The notes: a model not told the origin generated them from the sequence alone. 64,000 bases of DNA from Naasia sp. SYSU D00057 (GCF_017916505.1 NZ_JAFMSZ010000002.1:434001-498000), one strand, 5' to 3'; shown: positions 1-8,895, counted from the first letter of the stretch. Program-made: numbers and translations.

Positions 1-156
1 ACGCACGAACGGCTCGCCGACCGCGACGACGTACTCGGCGAGCTCGAGCTTCGTGACCCCCGCCTGCGGCCAGATCACCCGGGAGGGGCTGGAGACCCGC
101 ATCTCGAGGGGACCGTCCGGGCCCGGGACGGTCAGGGTCGTCGCCTCGCTCGCCAT
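1..156 (-). CDS. LigD-type DNA polymerase/primase-domain protein, N-terminal fragment
   Basis: Only the first 52 residues lie in the window; the rest continues past the left edge. After the ATG the protein shows VSSPSRVIWPQAGVTKLELA, which matches the opening of the polymerase domain of LigD (an archaeo-eukaryotic primase-fold enzyme of bacterial non-homologous end joining). In this family the segment contacts DNA ends and the 5'-phosphate. Whether the gene is a stand-alone polymerase or a full LigD with ligase and nuclease domains cannot be seen. It reads away from the ribosomal cluster behind the strong rplQ terminator, so it is an independent unit. Confidence 0.72.
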   Translation of the reverse strand, partial: MASEATTLTVPGPDGPLEMRVSSPSRVIWPQAGVTKLELAEYVVAVGEPFVR

Positions 157-199
157 GGCCCGACCCTACCGAACGGCCCGTCCCGGCTTCCCCTCCCGT

Positions 200-295
200 C
201 AGCAGGAACCGGACCGCTGTCCAGCAGGAACGGAACGCCCTCAGCAGGAGGAATCCGGCCACTTCTGCCTGCTGGACCTCCTGCCTTCCTGCTGG
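200..295. repeat. Clustered CAGCAGGA repeats, direct and inverted
   Basis: The octamer CAGCAGGA occurs at 200-207, 222-229 and 242-249, about 20 bases apart. It is followed by the inverted forms CCTGCTGG (268-275) and TTCCTGCTGG (286-295). The block can fold into an imperfect nested hairpin upstream of the LigD-type gene and beyond the rplQ terminator. Function unknown; it may be part of a promoter/operator region for the fragment at the left edge or a second terminator. Confidence 0.5.
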
Positions 296-343
296 AAGTC
301 AGGGGAGGGACCAGGAACTCCCCGGCCGCCGACGCCGGAGACG

Positions 344-381
344 GCGAACCGCCCGCCCCCAGAAGGGGACGGGCGGTTCGC
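344..381 (-). terminator. Strong hairpin terminator after rplQ
   Basis: GCGAACCGCCCG (344-355) pairs perfectly with CGGGCGGTTCGC (370-381), with an inner CCCC/GGGG pairing around the loop. It lies just beyond the rplQ stop codon and ends the infA-to-rplQ transcription unit. There is no clear T-run, as is common for GC-rich actinobacterial terminators. Confidence 0.85.
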
Positions 382-398
382 ACTGGATGCTGCGAGGA

Positions 399-1049
399 CT
401 ACTTCTTGTCGTCCTCGGCCACCTCGGCGGCGTCCTGCTCGACCTCGGTCGCAGCCGGGGTCGGCTCCTCGGCGGGCGTCGGCTCGGACGTCTCGACGGC
501 CTCGGTCGCCTCGACGGGGGCCTCGTCGGCGCCACCGGCGGCCTCGTCGACCGTCGCCTCGGACTCGGTCACCACGTCGTCCGCGGCAGCGGCGTCCGCG
601 ACCGGAGCCTCAGCGGCGGGAGCGGCGGCCGGAGCGGCCGCGGCACCGCGGGAGCGGCGGGTCGTGGTCGGGGCGGTCGCCTTCGCCTGGAGCGGCTCGA
701 GGACGAGCTCGATCACGGCGAGGGGCGCGTTGTCGCCCTTGCGGAAGCCGATCTTCGTGATGCGGGTGTAGCCACCCGGGCGCTCGGCGACGAGCGGCGC
801 GATCTCGGTGAAGAGCTCGTGCACGGCGCTCTTGTCGCGGACCACGGTCAGCACGCGACGGCGCGCGTGCAGGTCGCCGCGCTTCGCGAACGTCACGAGA
901 CGCTCGGCGAGCGGCTGAAGGCGCTTCGCCTTGGTCTCGGTCGTCGTGATCGACTTGTGGGTGAAGAGGGCCGTCGCGAGGTTCGCGAGCAGGAGGCGCT
1001 CATGCGCCGGGCCGCCCCCGAGACGGGGACCCTTGGCTGGTCTGGGCAT
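399..1049 (-). CDS. rplQ: Large ribosomal subunit protein bL17
   Basis: Part of the 50S subunit near the exit tunnel. The first ~120 residues ([20 protein letters not shown], then the [14 protein letters not shown] region) are classical L17. The total of 216 residues is far longer than the roughly 120 usual in Proteobacteria, because residues ~125-216 form an acidic Ala/Glu/Thr/Val-rich low-complexity tail ending in EDDKK. Such tails are typical of actinobacterial L17. The gene is last in the infA-rpmJ-rpsM-rpsK-rpoA-rplQ unit, 30 bases after rpoA, and is followed by a strong terminator. Confidence 0.97.
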   Translation of the reverse strand: MPRPAKGPRLGGGPAHERLLLANLATALFTHKSITTTETKAKRLQPLAERLVTFAKRGDLHARRRVLTVVRDKSAVHELFTEIAPLVAERPGGYTRITKIGFRKGDNAPLAVIELVLEPLQAKATAPTTTRRSRGAAAAPAAAPAAEAPVADAAAADDVVTESEATVDEAAGGADEAPVEATEAVETSEPTPAEEPTPAATEVEQDAAEVAEDDKK

Positions 1050-1079
1050 TGTCTATTCCTCGTGGATCAGGACCGAACG

Positions 1080-2072
1080 TCAGTTCGCGTCGTCGTCGTC
1101 GTAGCCGCTGAAGTAGTGCGCGCCGTCGAACCCGGGCACCGCGTCCTTGAGCGAGAGGCCGAGCTCGACGAGCTTGTCCTTCACCTCGTCCACGGACTTC
1201 TGACCGAAGTTGCGGATGTTCATCAGCTGCGTCTCCGAGAGGGCGACGAGCTCGCTCACCGTGTTGATGCCCTCGCGCTTGAGGCAGTTGTAGGAGCGGA
1301 CCGACAGGTCCAGGTCCTCGATCGGCATCGACAGCTCGGAGCTGAGAACGGCGTCGACCGGCGCGGGGCCGATCTCGATGCCCTCGGCGGCCGTGTTCAG
1401 CTCGCGGGCGAGGCCGAACAGCTCGGTCAGGGTGCGGCCGGCGGACGCGATCGCGTCACGCGGGCTGATGGCCGGCTTCGTCTCGACGTCGACCACGAGA
1501 CGGTCGAAGTCGGTGCGCTCACCGGCACGCGTCGCCTCGACACGGTAGGTGACCTTGAGCACCGGCGAGTAGATGGAGTCGATCGGGATCTGGCCCGCCT
1601 CCGAGAACTCGCTGCGGTTCTGCGCCGCCGACACGTAGCCGCGGCCGCGCTCGATGGTCAGCTCGAGGTCGAACTTGGCCTTGTCGTTGAGCGTCGCGAT
1701 GACGAGGTCCGGGTTGTGGATCTCCACGCCCGCCGGCGCCGAGATGTCGGCGGCGGTGACGGGGCCGGCGCTCTGCTTGCGCAGGTAGGCGGTGATCGGC
1801 TCGTCGTGCTCGCTCGAGACCACGAGGCCCTTGACGTTCAGGATGATCTCGGTGACATCCTCCTTCACGCCCGGGATGGTCGTGAACTCGTGCTGCACGC
1901 CCTCGATGCGGATGCTCGTGACCGCGGCACCCGGGATCGACGAGAGCAGCGTGCGGCGAAGGGAGTTGCCGAGGGTGTAACCGAAGCCCGGCTCGAGCGG
2001 CTCGATGACGAACCGCGAGCGGAATTCAGAGATGTTCTCTTCGACGAGCGTCGGTCGCTGTGCGATGAGCAC
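1080..2072 (-). CDS. rpoA: DNA-directed RNA polymerase subunit alpha
   Basis: 330 residues, normal length for the alpha subunit. The N-terminal dimerisation/assembly domain (about 1-230) carries the typical [20 protein letters not shown] segment. The C-terminal DNA- and activator-binding domain (about 250-315) contains [16 protein letters not shown] and the helix-hairpin-helix [12 protein letters not shown]. An acidic DDDDAN tail follows. It assembles with beta, beta' and a sigma factor as the core of RNA polymerase. It lies 231 bases downstream of rpsK; the rpsD gene often found between the two is absent. Confidence 0.98.
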   Translation of the reverse strand: MLIAQRPTLVEENISEFRSRFVIEPLEPGFGYTLGNSLRRTLLSSIPGAAVTSIRIEGVQHEFTTIPGVKEDVTEIILNVKGLVVSSEHDEPITAYLRKQSAGPVTAADISAPAGVEIHNPDLVIATLNDKAKFDLELTIERGRGYVSAAQNRSEFSEAGQIPIDSIYSPVLKVTYRVEATRAGERTDFDRLVVDVETKPAISPRDAIASAGRTLTELFGLARELNTAAEGIEIGPAPVDAVLSSELSMPIEDLDLSVRSYNCLKREGINTVSELVALSETQLMNIRNFGQKSVDEVKDKLVELGLSLKDAVPGFDGAHYFSGYDDDDAN

Positions 2073-2160
2073 TGTGTGTTCCTTTCGAAAGAGTGTCCGC
2101 TATATGACACGCTTCTGCGACGCCGGGTGGCGGCCGGCGGGTATTGAGTTAGCTCTGGGG

Positions 2161-2290
2161 GCGCTGGGCCGGGACCGTGGTCGCGACCCAGCGCACCTCA
2201 CGTGATTTCGAGACGCGCGCTGCGCGCGCTCCTCAATCAGCGGGGCGGTCGCTGCTGCGCGGCGACCGTCGGACCGAGGCTGCGCCTCGG
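2161..2290 (-). other. Run of hairpins in the rpsK-rpoA spacer
   Basis: Four inverted repeats occur in a row: GCGCTGGG (2161-2168) with CCCAGCGC (2187-2194); the REP-like palindrome at 2204-2238; CGGTCGC with GCGACCG (about 2246-2270); and CCGAGGC with GCCTCGG (about 2274-2290). The spacer carries no gene and lies where rpsD sits in many bacteria. The hairpins could slow or cut the transcript before rpoA. Confidence 0.6.
2204..2238. repeat. REP-like palindromic element, copy 1
   Basis: A palindrome with arms GATT/AATC, GAG/CTC and CGCGCGC/GCGCGCG around a single T. It contains the core TTTCGAGACGC on one side and CTCCTCAATC on the other. The same layout recurs at 3308-3347 and in part at 28355-28378. 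Elements with this TCGAGACGC...CTCAAC pattern are, from memory, widely scattered between genes in Microbacteriaceae. Confidence 0.65.
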
Positions 2291-2303
2291 GCTGTGCTTG
2301 GCG

Positions 2304-2705
2304 TCAGACCCGGCGCCGCTTGGGCGGGCGGCAGCCGTTGTGCGCCTGCGGCGTCACATCGTTGATCGACCCGACCTCGAGGCCGGCGGCCTGCAGCGAG
2401 CGGATGGCGGTCTCGCGTCCCGAGCCGGGGCCCTTGACGAACACGTCCACCTTCTTCATGCCGTGCTCCTGCGCCTGGCGGGCGGCCGACTCGGCGGCGA
2501 GCTGCGCGGCGAACGGGGTCGACTTGCGGCTGCCCTTGAAGCCGACGCCTCCGGAGGAGGCCCAGCTGATCACGGCACCGGTGGTGTCCGTGATGGAAAC
2601 GATCGTGTTGTTGAACGTCGACTTGATGTGGGCCTGGCCCACGGCGATGTTCTTCTTCTCCTTGCGGCGCGGCTTGCGGCCGGCGCCCGCCTTCGGTGCT
2701 GCCAT
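2304..2705 (-). CDS. rpsK: Small ribosomal subunit protein uS11
   Basis: Platform protein of the 30S subunit that contacts the 3' end of 16S rRNA near the Shine-Dalgarno duplex. 133 residues with a basic start ([20 protein letters not shown]), the conserved [16 protein letters not shown] segment, the [18 protein letters not shown] region and the standard ending [13 protein letters not shown]. Length and sequence are normal. It follows rpsM by 63 bases in the alpha operon and precedes the hairpin-rich spacer before rpoA. Confidence 0.97.
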   Translation of the reverse strand: MAAPKAGAGRKPRRKEKKNIAVGQAHIKSTFNNTIVSITDTTGAVISWASSGGVGFKGSRKSTPFAAQLAAESAARQAQEHGMKKVDVFVKGPGSGRETAIRSLQAAGLEVGSINDVTPQAHNGCRPPKRRRV

Positions 2706-2768
2706 GTTGGCGTTCTCCCTGAAATTCCTTGACCGGGTGTTGGGGATGCGGCGGATGCCGCAGCCCTG

Positions 2769-3149
2769 CTACTTGCGGCCGGCCTTCTTCTTGCCGGCGA
2801 CGGTGCGCTTCGGGCCCTTGCGGGTGCGCGCGTTCGTCTTGGTGCGCTGTCCGCGCACGGGGAGGCCGCGGCGGTGGCGCAGGCCCTCGTAGCTGCCGAT
2901 CTCGACCTTGCGGCGGATGTCGGCGGCGACCTCGCGGCGGAGGTCACCCTCCACCTTCCAGGTGCCTTCGATGTGGTCGCGGAGCGCGACGAGCTGGTCG
3001 TCGGTCAGGTCCTTGACGCGGATGTCGCCGCTGATCCCGGTGACGCTGAGCGTCTGCAGGGCGCGGGTACGGCCGATGCCGTAGATGTACGTGAGGGCGA
3101 CCTCCACGCGCTTGTCGCGCGGGATGTCGACGCCGGCGAGACGTGCCAT
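2769..3149 (-). CDS. rpsM: Small ribosomal subunit protein uS13
   Basis: Head protein of the 30S subunit, which forms bridges to the 50S subunit and touches the P-site tRNA. 126 residues. It begins [20 protein letters not shown], has the helix-two-turn-helix segment [12 protein letters not shown] and the basic C-terminal tail [20 protein letters not shown] typical of S13. It lies 230 bases after rpmJ; that spacer contains a REP-like palindrome and the hairpin at the end of rpmJ, so the rpmJ-rpsM junction may be attenuated. Confidence 0.97.
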   Translation of the reverse strand: MARLAGVDIPRDKRVEVALTYIYGIGRTRALQTLSVTGISGDIRVKDLTDDQLVALRDHIEGTWKVEGDLRREVAADIRRKVEIGSYEGLRHRRGLPVRGQRTKTNARTRKGPKRTVAGKKKAGRK

Positions 3150-3307
3150 GTGTGGCTTCTCCTTGGAGAGACGTCGGAGGTGTGGAGCGGATCCGGTGCC
3201 CGGGCCTCCGACCCGGGGTGTCCCCCACTTCCGTGGGTTCTGGAACCGCCTAGTTGCTGTTCAGTTGTGTCTTCGGTTCCGGTATTCGCCGGAACCTGCG
3301 TCTTCGA

Positions 3308-3347
3308 GGTTTCGAGACGCGCGCCAAGCAATGGCGCGCCCTCAACC
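3308..3347. repeat. REP-like palindromic element, copy 2
   Basis: GGTT/AACC, GAG/CTC and GCGCGCC/GGCGCGC arms surround a short AAGCAAT loop. The left side carries the same TTTCGAGACGC core as the copy at 2204-2238 and the right side the same CTCAAC end. It lies in the rpmJ-rpsM spacer. Confidence 0.65.
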
Positions 3348-3349
3348 TT

Positions 3350-3381
3350 GATGGGCGGGCGCTGTTCGCGCCCGCGCCATC
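3350..3381 (-). terminator. Hairpin at the 3' end of rpmJ
   Basis: GATGG-CGGGCGC pairs with GCGCCCG-CCATC around a TGTTC loop, and the stem touches the rpmJ stop codon. Because rpsM lies downstream in the same direction, it is more likely an attenuator or an mRNA-stabilising hairpin than a full terminator. Confidence 0.5.
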
Positions 3382-3493
3382 AACCCTGCCGCTGCTTGTG
3401 CCTCGGGTTCTCGCAGATCACCATGACGTTGCCGTGGCGACGGATCACCTTGCACTTGTCGCAGATGCGCTTGACGCTGGGGTTGACCTTCAT
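3380..3493 (-). CDS. rpmJ: Large ribosomal subunit protein bL36
   Basis: A 37-residue protein, [20 protein letters not shown] followed by [17 protein letters not shown]. The Cys-X2-Cys...Cys...His set (C11, C14, C27, H32) is the zinc ribbon of the zinc-binding L36 form, the smallest 50S protein. It starts 56 bases after infA and belongs to the same unit. The stop codon overlaps the base of a hairpin. Confidence 0.96.
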   Translation of the reverse strand: MKVNPSVKRICDKCKVIRRHGNVMVICENPRHKQRQG

Positions 3494-3549
3494 GTTGTTT
3501 CCTTCGCTGGCCTCGTGCCCCCGCAGGGGCCGTTCCTTCCCAGCAGCTG

Positions 3550-3771
3550 CTACTTGTAGCGGTAGACGATCCGGCCGCGGGTCAGGTCGTACGGGCTCAG
3601 CTCCACGATCACCCGGTCCTCGGGGAGGATTCGGATGTAGTGCTGTCGCATCTTGCCCGAGATGTGAGCGAGGACCTTGTGTCCGTTGCTCAGCTCGACG
3701 CGGAACATCGCGTTGGGCAGAGCTTCGAGCACCGAGCCTTCGATCTCGATTACGCCGTCCTTCTTGGCCAT
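3550..3771 (-). CDS. infA: Translation initiation factor IF-1
   Basis: 73 residues, the usual size. A single OB-fold: [20 protein letters not shown], then [20 protein letters not shown] and the end [15 protein letters not shown]-1 binds the 30S A site and helps IF-2 and IF-3 during initiation. It is the first gene of the alpha-type unit. In many bacteria secY-adk(-map) lie just upstream, but here a mannitol PTS module comes between, so infA must have its own promoter. Confidence 0.97.
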   Translation of the reverse strand: MAKKDGVIEIEGSVLEALPNAMFRVELSNGHKVLAHISGKMRQHYIRILPEDRVIVELSPYDLTRGRIVYRYK

Positions 3772-3909
3772 AGCCTCACTTCAATGCATGCAGAGTTCTG
3801 CTGGTCGTGCGGGATGATGGATTGCGGTGCCGCCCCGAGCGCACGACGCCGCGATGAACTCGCTGCCGGAGAAGGGGGATGGGCCGACGGGCCCGGGCAC
3901 CAACGAGCT

Positions 3910-3939
3910 ATCGTATGCGAAAGCCGGCACTTGCGCCAG
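3910..3939 (-). promoter_or_regulatory. Candidate promoter of infA-rpmJ-rpsM-rpsK-rpoA-rplQ
   Basis: On the minus strand, CTGGCG (3934-3939) and TACGAT (3910-3915) are separated by 18 bases, a weak -35 and a fair -10 for the housekeeping sigma factor. It lies in the mtlD-infA spacer about 140 bases upstream of the infA start, after the mtlD unit has ended, so an independent promoter is expected here. Confidence 0.4.
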
Positions 3940-3964
3940 CCGACCCGCCCACGGCCCGTCCATC

Positions 3965-3992
3965 AGGGGAGAACGCGGTGGCGCGCTCCCCT
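3965..3992 (-). terminator. Hairpin at the 3' end of mtlD
   Basis: AGGGGAG (3965-3971) pairs with CTCCCCT (3986-3992) around a GC-rich 14-base loop. The stem touches the mtlD stop codon and probably ends the PTS/mannitol transcript before infA. Confidence 0.5.
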
Positions 3993-5145
3993 ATTCCTGC
4001 CGTGCGCCGCGGGCCGCGTCGATCTCGGCCACGACGGCGGCGAGGAGCGGCGACCCGGTGTCGAGGCCGGTGATCTCCTGCGCGAGCTCGGCGGATGGGC
4101 GGTCGCTCGCGAGCAGCTCCTGCAGCCGGACGCTCTCGGCGTCCTCCGGGACGTCGAAGCGCAGTGCGGCCCCGATGGCGCGGACGAGCGCGTCGGCGGG
4201 GCGGCCCCGCTCGACGAGCTCCGCGGCCGGGCCGACGAACCGCTCGTGCCGGCTCAGCTTGCGCAGCGGGGCACGCCCCACCCGCTCGACGGTGTCGGAC
4301 AGGGCGGGGTTGCCGAACCGGGCGAGGTTCTTCTGCAGGTACTCCTCCTGCTGTGCCTGGGAGAACCCGTGCTTCGCGACGAGGAGGTCCTTCGTCTCGG
4401 CGAGCACCGCCGCGACCTCGGCGGCCACCTCGGGGATCTCGAGCGCCTCGACGAGGGTCGAGGCGCCGCGCGCGAAGCCGTGGTACGCGAGGGTCGCATG
4501 CCCGGTGTTGACGGTGAAGAGCTTGCGCTCGATGTAGGGGGCCAGGTCGTCCACGAAGGTCGCCTCGGGGATGGCCGGCGGCTTCCCGCGGAACGGCCCC
4601 TTCTCGATGGCCCACTCGAAGAAGTCCTCGACGGTGACGTCGAGTCCGGCGGCGGGATCCTGGCCCGGCACGATCCGGTCGACCGCCGTGTTGGCGAACA
4701 CCGCGCGCCGCAGCACGTGCTCGTCGTCGGCGAGCAGCATCTCGATCTCGGAGCGGAGCAGGTCGGTGGCGCCGATCGCGTTCTCGCACGCCATCACGTG
4801 CACGGGGGCCGCCTTGTTCCCGCGGGCCCGGAGGCCCTCGGCGATGACGGGGGCGATGAACTTGAGGATGCTCGGGCCCACCGCGGTGGTGACGATGTCG
4901 GCGGTCGCGACCTCGCGCACCACCTCGGCCTCGGCGGTGCGGCTGTTGAGCGCGCGGTAGTTGTCGACGGTCCAGTCGCGCGCCTTCGGGCCGACCTCGT
5001 GCACGCGGTAGCTGGGGGTCGCGGCGAGCGCGTCGATCAGCTCGGCGTTGACGTCGGCGAAGACCACCTCGTACCCGGCGTTGTGCAGGATCAGCCCGAC
5101 GAAGCCGCGCCCGATGTTGCCGGCGCCGAAGTGGACGGCCTTCAC
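3991..5145 (-). CDS. mtlD: Mannitol-1-phosphate 5-dehydrogenase
   Basis: Oxidises mannitol 1-phosphate, the product of MtlA uptake, to fructose 6-phosphate with NAD+. 384 residues, the usual length for the polyol-specific long-chain dehydrogenase family. It begins [17 protein letters not shown], the nucleotide-binding loop typical of MtlD, and contains the conserved [18 protein letters not shown] segment in the catalytic part. The start overlaps the mtlF stop by four bases (ATGA), so the two are translationally coupled. It is the last gene of the PTS unit. Confidence 0.95.
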   Translation of the reverse strand: MKAVHFGAGNIGRGFVGLILHNAGYEVVFADVNAELIDALAATPSYRVHEVGPKARDWTVDNYRALNSRTAEAEVVREVATADIVTTAVGPSILKFIAPVIAEGLRARGNKAAPVHVMACENAIGATDLLRSEIEMLLADDEHVLRRAVFANTAVDRIVPGQDPAAGLDVTVEDFFEWAIEKGPFRGKPPAIPEATFVDDLAPYIERKLFTVNTGHATLAYHGFARGASTLVEALEIPEVAAEVAAVLAETKDLLVAKHGFSQAQQEEYLQKNLARFGNPALSDTVERVGRAPLRKLSRHERFVGPAAELVERGRPADALVRAIGAALRFDVPEDAESVRLQELLASDRPSAELAQEITGLDTGSPLLAAVVAEIDAARGARQE

Positions 5146-5582
5146 GCGTCGTCCTCGTTCACGTCTCCGAGGAGCTCGAACAGCTCCTCGGGCGTGCGGG
5201 CCGCCAGCAGCTTCTCCACCTCGTCCTCGTCGCTGAACACGAGGGCGATCTTCGACAGGATCCCGAGGTGCTCGTTGTTCTGGCCGGCGATGCCGATCAC
5301 GAAGCGCACCTCGTTGCCGTCCCAGTCGAGCGGGGAGTCGTATCGGACGATGGCCAGCGCAGACCGGAGGATCGTGTCCTTGGCCTCGTTGGTGCCGTGC
5401 GGGATGGCGAGCCAGTTGCCCATGTAGGTGGACACGGTGTTCTCGCGGTCGAACATGGCGTCGACGTAGGCCGGCTGCACCGCCCCGGCGTTCACCAGCA
5501 TGGCGCCCACCTCTCGGATGGCATCGTCGCGCGAGGCGGCGGTGCCGTTCAGGGTGATGCGGTCGAGCTCCAGGACGTTCAT
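5142..5582 (-). CDS. mtlF: PTS mannitol transporter subunit IIA
   Basis: Cytoplasmic phosphocarrier that takes phosphate from HPr and passes it to the IIB domain of MtlA. 146 residues from [20 protein letters not shown]. The phosphorylated histidine is expected in the conserved [12 protein letters not shown] motif (His62), as in the mannitol/fructose IIA family. The start at 5582 matches the family N-terminus and has GGAAGGAACC just upstream; an earlier in-frame start would only add low-quality residues. It lies between mtlA and mtlD. Confidence 0.94.
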   Translation of the reverse strand: MNVLELDRITLNGTAASRDDAIREVGAMLVNAGAVQPAYVDAMFDRENTVSTYMGNWLAIPHGTNEAKDTILRSALAIVRYDSPLDWDGNEVRFVIGIAGQNNEHLGILSKIALVFSDEDEVEKLLAARTPEELFELLGDVNEDDA

Positions 5583-5646
5583 CGGGTTCCTTCCACGGGA
5601 GATGGGAGTGGGTGCGGGGAGAGGACTCCCCGCACCCACTTTTCGC

Positions 5647-7185
5647 CTACTTGTTCTGGCCCGCCACCCGTTGCACGACCTCGTCGTACCGGGGACTGTT
5701 CATGAAGTTGTCCACCGACACGTGCTGAGCGTGCGGCGCCTTCTGCTCGGCCCGCGGCGTGAGCTCGCGCTGGGTGATCACGAGGTCGGCGCTGTCGTCG
5801 AGGTTCGAGATGGCCTTGTTGACCACCGTCACCCCTTCCACGCCCGCCTTCTTGATCTTGTTCCGGAGCACCGAGGCGCCCATCGCGCTGGAGCCCATGC
5901 CCGCGTCGCACGCGAACACGATGCTTCGGATGGGAGCGCTGTCCGTGGCGGTGCTTCCGCCCGCGCCGCCCTCGGTGGCGACCTCCGAGCCGCCGACGAT
6001 GCCGGCGCCGACGTTCTGGGCGCTTCCGGGACGGTCCGAGGTGCCGAGGTTCGACAGGACCGAGCTCTCCTTGCCCTTGTTCGCCTGCGTGGCGGCGACC
6101 GCGGCCGACATGTCGCCCGCGTCATCCCGCTCGAGGTCGCGCTTGCGGCTCGCCCGGAGGATCACCGACGCGACGACGAACGAGACCAGCGCGGAGAGGA
6201 TCACCGACAGGATCACGCCGACGTAGCTGTCGCTCGCGGTCTGCAGCAGCACCGCGAAGATGCTGCCGGGAGACGCGGGCGCACGCAGACCCGAGTTGAA
6301 GATGACGTTGGTGAAGATGCCGGTCATGCCGCCCGCGATCGCCGCGAGGATGAGGATCGGCTTCGACAGCACGTACGGGAAGTAGATCTCGTGGATGCCG
6401 CCGAGGAAGTGGATGATGATCGCGCCGGGCGCGCTCGCCTTGAACATCCCGATGCCGAACACCGCGAAGGCGAGCAGGATGCCGAGGCCGGGGCCCGGGT
6501 TCGCCTCGAGCAGGAACAGGATGCTCTTGCCATCCTCGAGCGACTGCTGGACACCGAGCGGCGTGAGCACGCCCTGGTTGATGGCGTTGTTCAGGAACAG
6601 CACCTTGCCGGGCTCGATGAAGAGGCTGACGAGCGGCAGCAGGCCGAGACCCACGAGCCAGTCGACGGCACCCTCGATCAGCGCGCTCAGCGCGGTGACG
6701 ATGGGGGCGATGCCGAAGAAGGCGCCGATCGCGAGGAGCATGCCCAGGATGCCCGCGGAGAAGTTGTTGACGAGCATCTCGAAGCCGGGCCGGATCTTGC
6801 CGTCCCAGATGCTGTCGACCTTCTTCATGATGTACGCCGCGAGCGGGCCGACGATCATCGCGCCCATGAACTGCGGGATCTCGCTGCCGACGATCACGCC
6901 CATGGTGGCGATGGTCGCCACGACGCCGCCACGGGTGTCGTAGATCATGCGCCCGCCCTGGTTGGCGATGAGGAGGGGCAGCAGATAGGTGATCATCGGG
7001 CCCACGAGTCCGCCGAGGGTCTCGTTCGGCGTCCACCCGGTGGGGATGAAGAAGGCCGTGATGAGGCCCCAGGCGATGAACGCCGCGATGTTCGGCAGGA
7101 CCATGCCGGAGAGGAAGGTGCCGAACCGCTGCACGTGCACCCGTGCCCCGCGCTTCCGCGGCGGGGCTGCTGACGTCGCTGTCAT
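5647..7185 (-). CDS. mtlA: PTS mannitol transporter subunit IICB
   Basis: Imports and phosphorylates mannitol. 512 residues. Residues ~20-340 are the multi-spanning IIC channel (FGTFLSGMVLPNIAAFIAWG at the start, and the GGIHEIYFPYVLSKP segment containing the GIHE motif of sugar-specific IIC proteins). After a Ser/Gly/Ala linker (about 345-415) comes the IIB domain with its phosphocysteine in SIVFACDAGMGSSAMG. IIA is a separate protein (mtlF), unlike the fused E. coli MtlA. Its operon partners are ptsI upstream and mtlF-mtlD downstream. Confidence 0.95.
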   Translation of the reverse strand: MTATSAAPPRKRGARVHVQRFGTFLSGMVLPNIAAFIAWGLITAFFIPTGWTPNETLGGLVGPMITYLLPLLIANQGGRMIYDTRGGVVATIATMGVIVGSEIPQFMGAMIVGPLAAYIMKKVDSIWDGKIRPGFEMLVNNFSAGILGMLLAIGAFFGIAPIVTALSALIEGAVDWLVGLGLLPLVSLFIEPGKVLFLNNAINQGVLTPLGVQQSLEDGKSILFLLEANPGPGLGILLAFAVFGIGMFKASAPGAIIIHFLGGIHEIYFPYVLSKPILILAAIAGGMTGIFTNVIFNSGLRAPASPGSIFAVLLQTASDSYVGVILSVILSALVSFVVASVILRASRKRDLERDDAGDMSAAVAATQANKGKESSVLSNLGTSDRPGSAQNVGAGIVGGSEVATEGGAGGSTATDSAPIRSIVFACDAGMGSSAMGASVLRNKIKKAGVEGVTVVNKAISNLDDSADLVITQRELTPRAEQKAPHAQHVSVDNFMNSPRYDEVVQRVAGQNK

Positions 7186-7236
7186 TGTTGTTGTTCTCCT
7201 GTTTCTCGCTGGACTCGGTGGGAGGGGAGGGAAGGG

Positions 7237-8895
7237 TCAGACAGGCAGCAGGGCGCGTGCTGCGGCGCGCGCGCCGGCGGCGTCCTCGGCCCCGAGGGCT
7301 GCCTCGGCGAGGGCGACGGCCTGCTCCCGCGTGTGCTGGAGGAGCTCGGCGCGCACGTCCCCGAGCGCCGACGGCGACATCGAGAGCGAGGTCGCGCCGA
7401 GGCCGACGAGGACGACGGCGAGCAGCGGGTCGGCGGCGGCCTCGCCGCAGATGCCGACCGGCTTGCCGAGGGCGGCGCCGGCACGGCCGACCTCGCGCAC
7501 GAGGCGCAGCACGGCGGGATGCCACGGGTCCTGGAAGGACGCCACCGAGCCGAGGAGCCGGTCCGCGGCCAGGGTGTACTGCGTGAGGTCGTTGGTGCCG
7601 ATGCTCGCGAAGTCGGCCTCGAGCAGCACGCGGTCCGCCAGCAGCGCGGAGGAGGGCACCTCCACCATGACGCCGGCGGTGCGGATGCCGAGCTCGCGGG
7701 CCAGAGCCACGAAGTACCGGGTCTCCTCGACGGTCGACACCATCGGCGCCATCACCCAGAGGTCCGCGTCCGACTCGGACTGAGCGCGGGCGAGGGCGGT
7801 CAGCTGATCGCGGAGGATCTGCTCCGTCGCGCGCAGTGCGCGGAGGCCGCGGAGCCCGAGCGCAGGATTCTCCTCCGGCGCGTCGTTGAGGAAGCTGAGC
7901 GGCTTGTCCGCGCCGGCGTCGAGCACGCGCACGACGACCTTCTTGCCGCCGGGGAAGCCGCGGAGGAGCTTCGCGTAGTGGGCGTACTGCTGCGAGACGG
8001 TGGGGGCGGTCTTCGCGTCGAGGAACAGGAACTCGGTGCGGAACAGCCCGACTCCCTCGGCGCCCGCCGCGACGGCGGCGTCGACGCCGTCGGCGGAGCC
8101 CAGGTTGGCCAGCAGCGGCACGCGGGTGCCGTCGGCGAGCGCGCCCGGCCCGACCGGGACGGAGGCGCGCGCCGCGCGCCGCGCCCCCTCGGCACGTGCG
8201 GCCGACAGCTGCTCCTCGTCCGGAGCGACCCGGATCTCGCCGGTCGACGAGTCCGCGATGACGACGGTGCCATCGGCGAGGTCCAGGGCTCCGCGGGCGC
8301 TCACGATCGCGGGGATCGACTTCTCGCGGGCGAGGATCGCGGTGTGCGACGTGGGCCCGCCCTCGCTTGTGACCACAGCGAGGACCTTCTCGAGGTCGAG
8401 CAGCGCCGTGTCGGCGGGGGCCAGGTCGCGAGCGACGAGCACGAAGGGCGTGTCGCTCTCCGGCACACCGGGCGCCGGCACCCCGGAGAGGCGGGCGATG
8501 ACGCGCTGGGCGACGTCGTCGAGGTCGGTGGCGCGCTCCGCCATGTAGCCGCCGAGGCCCACGAGCATGTCCCGGAAGCCGGCGAACGCCTCGAAGACGG
8601 CGCGCTCGGCGGTGGCGCCGTTGTCGACGCGGGTGTCGATGTCGCTGCGGAGGGTCGGGTCGTCGGCCATCAGGGCCTGCGCCTCGAGCACCTCCTGCGC
8701 CTTGCCGCCCGCCTTCTCACCGCGCGCGCGGATGTCCTGCGCCGTCGCGGCGAGCGCGCCCGTCACCCGGTCCTTCTCGGAGTCGGGGCCGATGGTGCTC
8801 GGCAGCGTCGGGGGCTCCGGCAGCCGGTCGGGCATGCGCAGCACCGGCCCGACCACGAGGGCCCGGCCGATGCCGACACCGGTGAGGGTGCTCAT
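7237..8895 (-). CDS. ptsI: Phosphoenolpyruvate-protein phosphotransferase (PTS enzyme I)
   Basis: Takes phosphate from PEP onto a histidine and passes it to HPr; shared by all PTS sugars. 552 residues from MSTLTGVGIGRALVVGPVLR. The active-site His184 lies in GGPTSHTAILARE. The PEP/Mg-binding barrel carries GLFRTEFLFLD and GTNDLTQYTLAADR, and the catalytic cysteine is in GKPVGICGEAA. The ATG at 8895 overlaps the ptsH stop (ATGA), which fixes the start. Enzyme I usually sits with ptsH alone or elsewhere; here it is embedded in the mannitol operon. Confidence 0.96.
   Translation of the reverse strand: MSTLTGVGIGRALVVGPVLRMPDRLPEPPTLPSTIGPDSEKDRVTGALAATAQDIRARGEKAGGKAQEVLEAQALMADDPTLRSDIDTRVDNGATAERAVFEAFAGFRDMLVGLGGYMAERATDLDDVAQRVIARLSGVPAPGVPESDTPFVLVARDLAPADTALLDLEKVLAVVTSEGGPTSHTAILAREKSIPAIVSARGALDLADGTVVIADSSTGEIRVAPDEEQLSAARAEGARRAARASVPVGPGALADGTRVPLLANLGSADGVDAAVAAGAEGVGLFRTEFLFLDAKTAPTVSQQYAHYAKLLRGFPGGKKVVVRVLDAGADKPLSFLNDAPEENPALGLRGLRALRATEQILRDQLTALARAQSESDADLWVMAPMVSTVEETRYFVALARELGIRTAGVMVEVPSSALLADRVLLEADFASIGTNDLTQYTLAADRLLGSVASFQDPWHPAVLRLVREVGRAGAALGKPVGICGEAAADPLLAVVLVGLGATSLSMSPSALGDVRAELLQHTREQAVALAEAALGAEDAAGARAAARALLPV

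Noticed and set aside
387-2147. Long open frame on the plus strand opposite rplQ and rpoA, and similar frames opposite most other genes
   Set aside because: These are antisense shadows of high-GC coding sequence with Arg/Gly/Asp-rich nonsense translation; the minus-strand genes are certain.
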